Below, in pieces: positions 1-11,050 of a DNA stretch of 64,000 nucleotides; position 1 is the stretch's first letter, and each line of letters starts with the position of its first letter. The stretch spans positions 1 through 64,000 of the forward strand of contig WBMZ01006359.1 of assembly GCA_013400975.1 (NCBI GenBank), read 5' to 3'. Position numbers and translations under genes: made by a program. This stretch comes from Atrichornis clamosus (lineage: Eukaryota; Chordata; Aves; Passeriformes; Menuridae). The notes under the pieces were generated by a model that made no database searches, was not told where the DNA came from, and saw only the letters and a program-made list of their open reading frames with translations.

Positions 1-180
1 CCGGGTCTGCCTCTAGGCCGCCCGCGCCGGCCGGCCGCGGGGGCCGCAGGGGCGGCCTGACCCCGAAACGCGTCCCGTGCCCGCCCTGCCGCGCCCCCTT
101 CGGCCCCGCTCGGCGGGACGGGGTGGTCCCTCCTTGGCCCGGGGGCCGGTGTGCCGTGCCCTTGAGCACACGCGTGTGGA
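1..180. promoter_or_regulatory. CpG island, 3' part of a probable promoter
   Basis: This segment is very GC-rich and holds more than twenty CpG dinucleotides in 180 bases, whereas CpG is rare in the following 60 kb. A GC box (GGGGCGG, Sp1-type) is at 49-55. Vertebrate CpG islands normally mark promoters and first exons. The coding exons at 10904 and 15566 are on the plus strand, so this is probably the promoter or first-exon region of that gene. I see no convincing first-exon donor here, so exon 1 may end before the window and this would be the island's downstream shore. A divergent minus-strand promoter is also possible. Confidence 0.75.
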
Positions 181-689
181 AATGATCGGTGGGGTTGTTT
201 TGTTCTTTGGGGAGGCGGGGGGAAAGGCTTGTGAAATAATGCTTGCCCCAAGACACGGATGGGGATAAGCAACACTTTTTGGTTTTATGGGGTTTTGGGG
301 TTTGTCACGTGTGCTATTCTCAAATTATTTAGAGGGATCTGGAGAAATATGGTGGCCTGCAGATCACAATGCAAGCAGATTCGTTTTTGATTGAGAAACC
401 TTCTCAGCTGTACGATTTTTGGAGGAAGAAGCCCTTATGCAGCTTTTTGTGGATGGTGCTACTGTCTTGTGTCCCAGTCCCATGGAGCTGCCCTGCTGTG
501 CCAGAGCTGCTGTTGCAAAATTAGGTTTCGCTCCAACTCTTACGTGACATTTTGAATGTGCATTTTGTAAACCAAGTAAAGCATATGCTACCTCTCATTT
601 GGTGTGAAGATACCGAGGTGTTACGAGACTTAAAGGTCTTGTTATTTTGGGACAACCACAAGAATTTTTTGTGCAATTATATTGGTATA
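181..689. other. Intronic or 5'-shore sequence, nothing recognised
   Basis: GC content falls abruptly after the island. No long open frame, repeat family or splice-delimited exon was seen. It probably belongs to intron 1 of the plus-strand gene. Confidence 0.5.
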
Positions 690-905
690 ATACCATAGAA
701 TCATACGTTGGTTTGGATTGGAAGGGACCATAAAGATCATTAAGTTTCCACCCTGCTGCTGTGGCCAGGGTCACCTTGCACTAGACCAGGTTGCTCAGAG
801 CTCCATCCAGAATGGCCTTGAACACTTCCAGGGATGGAGCATCCACAGTTTCTCTGAGCAACTTGTTCCAGTGCTTCACCACTCTTAACAGTAATATGGG
901 GAAAG
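690..905 (-). mobile_element. CR1 LINE fragment, 3' end, antisense
   Basis: Read on the plus strand, the segment opens with the reverse complement of the CR1 3' terminus (ATAGAATCAT followed by a 'ggaagggacc...' block). It continues through the characteristic 'ggttgctcagagc', 'ccttgaacacttccagggatgg' and 'gttccagtgcttcaccac' blocks of the avian CR1 3' region. It is a 5'-truncated copy, as is usual for CR1. It lies antisense to the host gene and is noncoding. Confidence 0.9.
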
Positions 906-2884
906 TTGGATGAGTCTTATACACCTTATATGCAAGGTACAACTTTCCATAATTTTTTATTTAACAGATAAGTGTAACTTGTTATGAAGCTAAGTAATGT
1001 GAAATAATACTGGGATGTTTTAACAATTGTAATTGCATTTCTTTGAGTGAAATGTGATTTCTACATTGCGTAGGTTTTTGAAATAATGTTAGCAATATGA
1101 GCTGTATATCTCTTGTTACTTTTGTAAACTAGAAGTTTCAAGAGTTTCAGGAATGATTTAATAGTCATGGATTTTTAAAATGCATTCAAACATGTTATTA
1201 AATACTTACATCACAGCAAGTACATACATGGTGTCTAAGTTGTTTTTGCATAATATCAGAGCCTGGTGGTTAAGCCTGGATACTTGGGGTGTCAGACTTC
1301 CAGTGGTGATCTGGGAATCTTGCCTAATTACTTTCCTGGGTCTGAGATTAATGCCCTTTCTTTGTTATTAGCTTGATGAAAATCGGTTCAGGATATAATT
1401 TAGAAGGTTTACATTATTTAAATTATCATCTCTTCTTTTGTCCTCTCATAAATTCATGTTCCATCCGTTGTCCCATTGCCACCTATGCTTAGCTACTAAA
1501 AACACCATCCCTTCTGCCAAGCTTTCTCATCTTTGTCCTTAAGTACCCTTGAATTCCAGAAGGTGCCTTTTGTTCTTTGTTTTTTCTGTTAATTCTAGAT
1601 TTCTGTATACAAGTGGCTTACTAACATTAATACATCTTCTCAATAGTGCATTGTAAGAACTTTGGCAGGGGAGGATGTCAAATTTGACAGAACTCTATGA
1701 ATGCATGTAAATATTAGAAAGAGCATCCATTTTATCCTCTTCAGTGGGTTTTGGTGGTAGTTTGTCATAAATATGACTCTAGTATTATTGTCATTTTACC
1801 AGTTTTGTATTTATCAATAGTGCTTTTCTGAGTTACGTTTTTATGTGTAATGTAGGTACCAAAGAAGCAACTTACTTGGAAAATAGCTGAAGGTCCATAG
1901 TACTTGTAGACAATCTCTAGTACTAGTTTTCTTGTCTTTCACTGTAGATATGAATTTTTTAAATTCCAATAAATGAAAACAGGAATATTAGTATTTTAAG
2001 ATTAAAAACTGTTGAGGTTATAGTTGCCTACACAAGTTTTTTAAATAAAAGTATTCTGGCATTTGTGTCTCAGTCTTTTGTAAATCTCTGTCTTTATCTT
2101 TTACCATCTTAATCTTTCGAATCAGCTCCAGAGTTCTTCAAAGAAACACTGACAGTTACATTTTTAGAAGAAATGACTCAGCTTGTGTGTTGGATTGCCA
2201 GGGCAGCCCTGGTGCCAGCACAGGGATTGATTCACAGCTCTCAGTACCTTTAAGTGCCCACACACCAACCACCAGCTTGTGTCCAAGTGCACTCTGACAG
2301 TTGTGACTGTTCATCGTGGCTGCTGGTGTGCGAAGGAAGCAGACAGTGCTTGCTTAATTCAACTGCTGTATTAAACAAGATTATTGCTTTACCAGTAAAT
2401 ACTAAGCAGAACCCCAAGTTAACAGTGACATGAGTCACCCGTGTTTGCTGTTTCACAGCTGGATGCTCACAGGAGAGGGGAGGAGGGCACCCACATTGGC
2501 TCCTGTTGCTTGGGGTGGGGTAGTGCTGCCCCTGCCCCAAGTCGGGGCACACCACACAGCCTGCATCATTCTGGGTGCAGCAGCAAAAGTAAGGCACCAG
2601 TGCTTCCTCTTCTGAGGCTCCAGTGCTTTATGCTGCAGATAAGCCTATTGGTGGCTTTTCCCTAAGCACTTTTGAAGGTTTGCTCCCAAAGTTTGCTTTG
2701 CCCTTCATAGGATGTATGACTGGGGTCTCCTGAATGTTTCATGGGTCACAAAATCATTTTCAGTTAAACTATCCTATCATTATCCCTTTTATCTGCTATT
2801 ACTGTTTTCTAGTTCGTGTCACTTTACTGGTGTTCTTTTCCCAAGTTAGTGGTCCTGACTTTGCTCCTCACCACACCCATGTTC
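906..2884. other. Intron 1 sequence, nothing recognised
   Basis: AT-rich sequence without splice-bounded coding frames. The part around 2250-2620 is somewhat richer in GC and has overlapping short ORFs on both strands (for example 115 codons on the minus strand at 2250-2597). Their composition is low-complexity and matches no family I know, so I do not call them genes. Confidence 0.5.
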
Positions 2885-3027
2885 CTCAAGATCGTGAGCA
2901 GGAAAGGTTTAAGGGAAGACTGGACATGGCACTTAGTGCCATGGTCTAGTTGACATGTTGGTGTTAGGTCAGAGGTTGGACTCGATTATCTCAGGGTCTT
3001 TTCCAAACTAATTGGTTTTATTCTGTG
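2885..3027 (+). mobile_element. CR1 LINE fragment, 3' end, sense
   Basis: The segment holds the CR1 3' block 'ggtcagaggttggactcga', then 'tctcagggtcttttccaaac' and a decayed version of the terminal ATTCTGTG octamer. It is a short 5'-truncated copy that abuts a second CR1 fragment of opposite orientation at about 3010-3030. Confidence 0.75.
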
Positions 3028-3770
3028 AACTCAACCAGGGCATGGTTGCAAGTCTTAACCCCTTTAATGAGCTCATCCACCGTCGTGAGCACCAGTCCAG
3101 TAAGGCTTCTCATGTGGTTGGTTTGTCCAATACCTGGACCAGGAAGTTGTCCTTGATACACCCCAAGATTCTCTGGGATTTCTTAACCCCAGCTGTGTTG
3201 CTTTCCCAGCAAATGTCTAGGTGGTGGAAGACCTCCATCAGGATGAGAGCTGGTGAGTGTGATGCTTTCTGTACCTGAAGCAAAAGGCCTTGTCCTTGGT
3301 CTACCACTGATCAGACCCCACCACCAGGTATCCTTTTGTTGATCCTGTCCTAGATTTTTACCCACAAGCTTTCAACCTGTTTTTGAGTATTTTTTGGAGA
3401 CATCTCTTCACAATCTATCCCTAACACGAGCACAAAACCCCTGCCCCTCCTGCCCTGCACGTCTCTTTTGAAAAGCTCGTAGCCTTTGACTACAGTTCTG
3501 TCCCAGCAGGTTTCCCTGATAGGTCATAGTTTTCTAATAGCACCATGGTTTCCTACTCCACTTGCTTGTTTCCCATGCTGTGTGCATTGGCATAGAGGCG
3601 TTTCAGCTGCCCCACCTTTTGGGAGGAGCCTTCCCTAATTCCTTTGGGATGATTTACAGGTATTTCCCTGTTGTTTTCTAAAGTGTCGGTATCTTTTGGT
3701 CCTTCACTGTCACTCAGAAGCACATCCCCTTCCCCACTAATGCATATAAAGTGTTTTAGGCCAAAGGTTA
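3010..3770 (-). mobile_element. CR1 LINE fragment, ORF2 endonuclease region, degenerate
   Basis: Translated on the minus strand, this shows pieces of the CR1 ORF2 apurinic endonuclease domain in several frames. Around 3580-3540 is 'LYANAHSMGNKQ', then 'ENYDLSGKPAGTE'. Near 3250-3130 is 'MEVFHHLDICWESNTAG', then 'DNFLVQVLDKPTT'. These match the order and wording of the CR1 endonuclease (NARSMGNKQ-like, DICW and NFLTQV-like blocks). In-frame stops and frame changes between blocks show that it is dead. The small ORFs at 3110-3307 and 3183-3365 are relics of it. Confidence 0.85.
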
Positions 3771-6700
3771 AGCTTAGCCCAGCTTTTATGTATCGTGGAC
3801 AGCTCTAACCACAACATCTTCCAAGAAAGAACTCTTTTTTAGGAAAACAGATTAAGTCCTACATAACCTTAAAAGCTGCAACTAACCGCACTGGCGAGAA
3901 GGATCTATAAGTTACTTATTCTGGTCTGTAACTTTTTGTGAATTTAGTGGCGTAACACCCCTCATTCTCATAAAACCAAGTCTGAAACCTAGCATTTATT
4001 AGTCAGGAAGCACTGCAGGGAGATATCTGCTGTGAACAGACACAAGTTAGTTACGTTTTCCAAGGAATGGAAATTTACACTTTCATGGTAAGCGTTAGTA
4101 GGTTTTGCAATAAGTAATTTTTGGTGAAGAAATTAAATGTGTCATAATACGTGTGTGTAAACTATTTTGACATTCATTGTCGCTAATTGTGATGTGCAAA
4201 TACAGCCACTGTTGCAGATGGTGCCAAACTGAATGCACAGTGTCAGGAATTTGACTATTGCTTGGAACAGGTGTTTGGGATACTAGAAGTGCAGTTCACT
4301 TCCTGCACCTCATAAGGTGGAGGAAATGGTAGAGTATATAAATCATGAGCTGGCATCTGTTGCGAAGCAGCTGAAAATGGGATAACCCAAGAGGATAATT
4401 CTTGTGTTGAAACAGGAGCAGATGTCAGTTAAGACAGCCTGTCTGGCCATTCAGGTGCCAGTTCTGTAGCGTGTGTCATCTGTACAGACTTGTCAAACAG
4501 CCTGTTTGTGAAATTTGGTGTTGCTGGACACCATGATTTCTTAGAAGGTGGAGATGCTGTAGGCATGGAGAACCAGGAAAATTTAATAATTGGAGCAAAC
4601 CCAAATTACAATTTGATATTAAAACCAACTAGGTACCATTTTAAGTCATTGTTTTTGGGGTTTTTTAAAATGAGAAATCTAGTACAAAACTAGTTTTTTT
4701 CACTAGAAACAAAATGAAGCTGCAACAGATCTTTCATACTAGACTGTCTGGGCTACTGCACTTTAAAATTTCTGCCGTGGTGTGCAACTGTTTTCCAAAA
4801 CATTTTGCCCCAAACCTTTTCTTCAGCTGAATTCCCTCAGTTGCCCCTTCCAATTTCTCTTTCTTGTCTTGGGTGAAGCACCATACTGGTACAGCTTGTG
4901 GCCTTCAGTCCTAGGAATTAGCTTAGGTTTCTTCATCTGGGAAATATTTCCATAAATTAGTATTTGGAAGATTCCATTGATACAAGGGGTTCTGTCCTGT
5001 CCTGCCTAGCTTAGAGCAATAGTCCTTAAAAATTTATACAAGAACCCTTTTGAGACATGACTTCAGGATTTTGTTTCTTTTATGCAATGGACATTATCAC
5101 TGTGCAAGAGCAATGTGTTGAATGCAAATTAAAGGCCAAATCTGCCAATTCACTGTCTGAAAGATTAAAAGCAGTTATAAAAAGTAATTGAGTCCATTTC
5201 TGATCTGCTTTGACTTTGACTTTCAAAACTCAAATAGTCAAATACATAAAATGAGGTAATAGTTGTGTTATATTATTTTCTCATAGCACTGCCTCTCTGG
5301 GTTCCTTTTTCTTCCGTGTTGTGCACATATTAATCATTAAAAAGCCCAAGCATATATCCTTAGTGCTCTATATCTTGAAGTTAGCATTTTTTATATTGTA
5401 CTGTATTCATCTTTCAAAGACATAGTGGTGTGCGTAAACACAGACACATAAAATCACAGAAATGCACGGTTGAGCTTAGTGAAAGAAAATTAAGTCAGGT
5501 GTGTGGTGCCACTGTAAGGGAAAATGGAGAAATGCCAGAAACAACTTCAAGTGTGTTCCAAATTCAGTTTAGTTTTCTCTAGAGCATCAAACACACAAGG
5601 TTTTGTCATTCATACTGATACAGCTTGTGTCACTTCTGAAAACTTGTCTGAAGGTATCAGTAGCTTGAGGTAGCATGTCCTCAGGCAGGAAAGCACAAAG
5701 GAGAAAGTGACTGGAAGGAAAAACAAAGCTCCATGCCCAGACATATTTAAGAAGTGTAAATAAGTTTTGGGGAAAAGGATTCATCCTGGAAAGGGTGTTT
5801 CCTTTAAAACTGTTTAGCACGTGTCTTCATATTACTATTTCAGTATCTTTTCTTTTGGAAAACTGCTGAGGTCCTTATGGCCCATCTTAGGTGAATGTTT
5901 TGGGGATCAGAAGGATTTGGATTGCTCTGAATTTTATGTGATGTCCCTGAAGAGCTTTCATTTTCCCAACTTAGCCATGTGCATGGCGTTGCCTGCTGAC
6001 TTGAGAGATTAAAGAGACTTCCTTGGTATTTTCATATATATAGCCATACAGTTCTTAGAAGTGGAAAGGTTGCCAACCACTGAGTTTACTTACCTGCTTT
6101 CCAGTATGAAGGTGCCACAAGTTAGTTGTCCATCTAACAGCTCTGTAAATATTTAAGGAACACTGTAGCAGGATATTAAGGAAAATTCCCTTTGAAATAT
6201 TTTTTCTTCAATATAGAAGGCACACATAAATCTATTTTAAGAATAGAAGAGTCCTTTGTATTCTAAATGCTTTTTTTAAAAGGATTTTGCATAGGGAATC
6301 AATCTCGCTTCCTCCTCCAGTCCCTGTAGGCAAAGCCACCAGCAGCTGAGAGACCTGCTATTACAGTGATTCTTTTAATCACAGAGGAGCCCCATCAGTG
6401 CAGCAAGAGCAGCATACAATATTTGGTCCCTGAAATTGTTCCACACAAACATTATTTGCAGATCTAGGCTGCACATCAGACAGAATTTTTATCTGAACAG
6501 ATTTAATAGGAAGGAGGGTTAAATAGCATTGATATTTTTTATTTGGAGGTTATTGATTTATCACTCAAAATTGTGCAATACATTAATTATCAGAACAATT
6601 GGACCTATTGACGTTCTGAAGTGAAAGCCACAAATTATCAGATAAATTTAGAGTTGTGTAATTTTCTCATAACCCTTCACTTGGAAAGCCTTTCTGCTTC

Positions 6701-7564
6701 CAGTATAGGATGAGGTCTGGCAACGAGGTTAACCCTGACCCCTGAGTGTTCTATATGGACTTGTTCATTTCTGCCACATTCTTTCAGTTTAAATTTAGAT
6801 TTGCTGGCAGCTATTATGCCTATTGCAATAAGCTTCATGAGCAAAACATTGAAACAAATATGCCTTTTATCACAGATGTTTTTGCCGAATAAGATTAGTG
6901 AAGAACACTTGAAAGCTGAAAAACAGTGTGCAGAAGCTTTTGGTCCAAAAGGCACAAACATTTGAATGTCTGGAATGTATTTTCTTCTCAGTGCTAGAAA
7001 AGAGCAAGTAAGTGTTTAGATGATGCACAATCTTCCACCCTCTTTTACCTCTAATTTGTTATTGGTGGTAATGAAACTTCAGCTATGCAAGTGAATACAG
7101 AATCTGGATACATATGATTATGTATATGCAACAAAGTCATTAAGCTGTTTGAAAATAGACTGTGGTTGCTGTGGGAAGTAGCTACATACAACTAAGTTTT
7201 ATATTTGGCTGAGTGCTAAATGTGTCTCAGTAAATCTTAAAAAGTTGGGATAGTTCTTCTATACAATATCTATCTTAAGCACAATAGCTGCATTTGTTAC
7301 TGCTTTAAGGAGGTGCATACCACTTAATTTTATATTTTCCACAGAAGATGATGATTGGTTTATGTTCTTTTTTTCTTCTTAATCTAGCACAAGTATGTGG
7401 GACTTGAGAAGTCTATATGGCAAAGGAGTTCATTTTCAAGGCCAGTAACTCCTTCTCAGCCTAACATATACCATGATCTTCATAGATAATGTTGCTCCAC
7501 CTTGAAACATTTGTTTGACATGAGATTCTCTGGTCTCACCTTCTAGTACTGCTCATCTGTCTAG
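3771..7564. other. Intron 1 sequence, nothing recognised
   Basis: About 3.8 kb of AT-rich sequence. Short ORFs occur on both strands (for example 4490-4693 plus, 6677-6961 minus), but none has splice sites, codon bias or a recognisable motif. No repeat family was identified. Confidence 0.5.
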
Positions 7565-7838
7565 GATAGGACATGAGGAAATGGTATCAAATTGTGCCAA
7601 GGGAGGTTTAGACTGGATATTAGGAACATTTTTTTCATGGAAAGGATTGTCAAGAATTGGAACAGGCTGCCCCGGGAAGTGGTGGAGTCACCATCCCTGG
7701 AGGTGTTTAAAAGCCGTGTCGCTGTGGCACTGAGGCACGTGGTTTAGTGGTGGACTTGGCAGTGCTGGGTTAATGGTTGGATTCGATGATCTTAAAGGTC
7801 TTTTCCAACCTAAATGATTCTGTGATTCTATGTTCTAA
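7565..7838 (+). mobile_element. CR1 LINE fragment, 3' end, sense, well preserved
   Basis: The segment contains the consecutive CR1 3' blocks: 'ttagactggatattaggaac', 'ggaacaggctgccccggga', 'tggtggagtcaccatccctg', 'gaggtgtttaaaagcc', 'gttggattcgatgatcttaa' and 'ggtcttttccaacctaaatg'. It ends in the terminal 'attctgtgattctatg' octamer repeats. Preservation is good, so it is one of the younger CR1 copies in the window. It is in the sense orientation of the host gene. Confidence 0.92.
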
Positions 7839-10800
7839 GGTAGCACGTAAAAAGTGTTTCTATAATGCACTTCTGTTGCTATGCTTTCAAAGTTCTTCAA
7901 GAGGTAACAGCATTCCTATGCATTGCTGAATGGCTATGACTCCAACAAAGAAAGGAGACGTTGAGAATATACGGAAAGGAGTGTAAACCTTTTAGGGGAA
8001 AAAAACCCATGAATAAAGCAGGCCATGATTCTCTAGATAATTTAAAGTGAGATTTTTTTCCTTCTAAAGGGCAAGACACAAAAGCTTCCAAAGGCGCCCT
8101 GACCCTACTGCCTCTGCAGTTGCTATGGGCAGGAAACACTGGTACTCAGATCTTCGGAGCACTTTGATAGTGTCCAACCTAGTTACTAGGGCTGAACACT
8201 GGGGAGCTGTGTTCCTCATGAATGGATTAGCAGAATTTATTCAATGGTTAGAAGTCCTACTGTGCAGGCTGTATATTTTTGAATGTAAGTAGCATCATGT
8301 TTTTGCTGTTTAGCAGGAATTTCAGGAAACCTTTGAAATACGTAGCCAATCAGCATTTGTTCCAAATGGTGCTTTTGTGCCAAATTTCCAATTAGTGAAT
8401 GGCATTTGTTAACTAGGCCCATTTGGCTTTATCTTCAAGGATAATGAAACCCTATCTTTTTCCTCATCCCTTTGATAGACACAATATAGAGTCTTACTGA
8501 ACTAAAAAAAAAGAACTGAATGGAGAATGCTAGGAGATTTATAGTTTGGTGAAATTCCTTAGAACTTGTATTTTTAAGAAATGACTGGTTTGAGTTCTGT
8601 TGCATTAAAACAAGAAATTTATAAAAATAAGGGGACTTGGCTTATACAGTCATTTGGAAGAATATTAGTGAATGCTGGAGGTATTGTTACAGTAGGTAAA
8701 TATTTGTTGAGATAAAGGCAGTGTGCTTCCCAATGCAGGGACTGCATTTTTTATTATAATGCAATATCACATTGCATACATTTGGAGTGTCTTAGAAATA
8801 TTTTGAAGCACTGTTTAAAGTCTTCATGACGTTTTATCTTTGTATTTTCTGTGGAAAATGCTAAATTAAAGACACCTCTCCAACACCCCCCAAAATACTC
8901 TTTTCTGTCGTGGAACAGAAAATGGTCAGTTTGCACTTGAGGAAGTTGCTCCTGCTTCTTATTGAACTCATAAATCCAAACTTCCAATGTAACCTTCAGT
9001 GTCACCTGCCAAGAACAAGTTTTGCATAGCTCAGAGAAATCAAACACACTTTACTCATTTCCCTGTGTGATTGTTGCTTCAGAACTGTTTACCATTGGTA
9101 ACCAAGAAAACACATTCTTACAGCTCCTTTTTAACAAATTACATTTTAACTGCCCTGAGAAATAGAACATTCATATTAGATTTTCACAGACTTTATACAT
9201 TATTGTTTGTGGAATTTGGGTTGGTTTCCGAGTTTTGTCCTTATTGGGTCTTTTTTTGAGCATTCTTTAGTATTGGAAAGATCAGTATGTGAGGACGCAT
9301 AACCACAGGAAAATATTTACTTTGTTTTCAAATGACTGTTGTAGACATATATCAACACGCACATTTCCTGTGTTAGATCATCTCACTGAGAATGGATTAA
9401 ACATGAGCATGGAGTGGAGCATGAGTGGAACATCCTATAGTTTACTTGGAAACAATTGGGAAGACATTGGGAAGCAATCAATGTATCTCTTTAAATAATT
9501 TTAATAGCTGCAAAGTTAAATATAGCTTAGCACTTAAGAGAGCATCTCAGGAAAATTACTCAGAGGTTGTAAAAAATTGTGAAATTCCAAATAAAGATTT
9601 GGAAAACTAAAAATTGGCATATTTAATTTTCAGTGCTTTGAAACAATCCCTACGAAGACAGTACTAGCCCCTCTGAAGGGAAAATGTGTCCGTTGGTAAT
9701 ATGGGACTCAGTGTCTGATGATTTGGGACTTTATTCTTAGTTACTGTGGTGAAGATGAGTAATTCCATTACTAATAATATAGTCAGTGTAACAGTGGAAT
9801 GAACCTCCTGGGTTCTATTTGTAAAGGGGTTTTTTTCTACAATAGTGAGCAAATTACAATTATCTTTCTGTCCCAGTCTCGTAACCCTCCTAAGGAAACA
9901 AAGCACCATAAAGATTTATCAGGTAAGACTACTAACAATATTCATCTAGCTCCCCTAGGTTTTGAGGAGTGTTGGTATGATGCTCTTAGGATTATGTCAG
10001 GATGGAAATGCATTATTACTGCAATATTACGCTTATTTGTGTGCTCATGCTCACTATGGAATTATCCTCTGTGCAAAGATATGTATTGTTTGTGAAAGTA
10101 AGAATGATGAAAGAACTGAAATAGCTTCAGGACTGAGACTAATCTGGGGAGCAGTAGCTGCCTGTGATGACAGGGAGGTCAGTGTGAGTGGGTTTTTTAG
10201 TGGATCATCATTAGAAGTGATGTGAATAAGGAAAGCAAGGAATAATGCAGCAGTATCCACAGGGACTGCCATGGAAAGATACTTAAGGAGAGTCACTGGA
10301 AAGGATTTTGAAGAAACTAAGGAATAAGTATCTTTATCAGTTACACTACAGTGCTTTCAAGTTTTTGTTACACAGTGAAACTCTTCAGATAAAAGGGGAA
10401 GATGCATCCAAGTGACAAAGTGACCAATAAAGGATTCCCACCGTATGGACAAAAGAAAACTGCAAGATTTGACAAGTCTGGAATTAGAGTAAGGAATATA
10501 ATACAGTGCACATGATGAGCTTCTATACTCTGGTTCCTATTGACAACAAGTTGAGAGATGCTGAAATAGAAGTGGCTTAAGGAGGAGGCATTAAAGTTAC
10601 TTTAGTTTTGGTCTTGTTTGTGCTTAGCTTGAAATGACAGTGGGTCACCCAAGATGAAGTGTTAGAAAGCCATTCAGATATACCGAAGTGGAGTGTGGTC
10701 CTTGGACTATGAAGAGCAGCTATGAATATGTGTCATCAGGATTGGTGTGATAATTGAAGCTTTCTAAATGGAAAAAATGTTACTCAAGGACAGGGAAAGA

Positions 10801-10903
10801 ACTGGTAAGCTTTTTCCTTAGAGGCTGGAAGAGAAAATAAGAGTCTTCAAGTTACAAACACCTTGAATAATTTAAGACTTCACGTATGTTTGATTTCTTT
10901 TAG
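7839..10903. other. Intron 1 sequence up to exon at 10904
   Basis: No repeat or gene was recognised. Stretches at 8754-9047 (minus) and 9799-10225 (plus) carry moderate ORFs, but without splice signals or coding-like composition. The final 20 bases carry the polypyrimidine tract and AG acceptor of the next exon. Confidence 0.5.
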
Positions 10904-11050
10904 ACCCAACCAGAAAAAGAATCTGAATGGCCAGACTCTATGTCATGGCTTATGAAGAAACTGGAACAGTTGAACTTAGATATTGAAGAAGCTCTGAGTG
11001 CTGGCTCTTCTGCCTCTAGTACTCCTTCTTCTAAAAGGCACAAGCAACTG
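10904..11050 (+). CDS. Internal coding exon, serine-rich unrecognised protein
   Basis: The exon is 147 nt (49 codons), preceded by 'tgatttcttttag' and followed by 'CTG|gtaaga', both good consensus splice sites. It is open throughout and begins and ends in phase 0. The peptide starts TQPEKESEWPDS, continues with an amphipathic segment MSWLMKKLEQLNLDIEEAL, then a serine/threonine-rich linker (SAGSSASSTPSS) and a basic end KRHKQL. The Met codon at 10940 could be the start if exon 1 is noncoding, but its context is weak and the open frame extends to the acceptor, so translation may begin upstream. Codon third positions are AT-rich, as expected for a long-intron gene. I do not recognise the family; a cytoplasmic signalling or scaffold protein is a guess only. 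Confidence 0.8.

Noticed and set aside
77..268. 63-codon ORF starting in the CpG island
   Set aside because: Composition is simply GC-rich; it runs into unrelated AT-rich sequence with no splice donor or family match.
2250..2597. 115-codon minus ORF
   Set aside because: No splice sites, no family motifs, and several frames are open through the same GC-richer patch.
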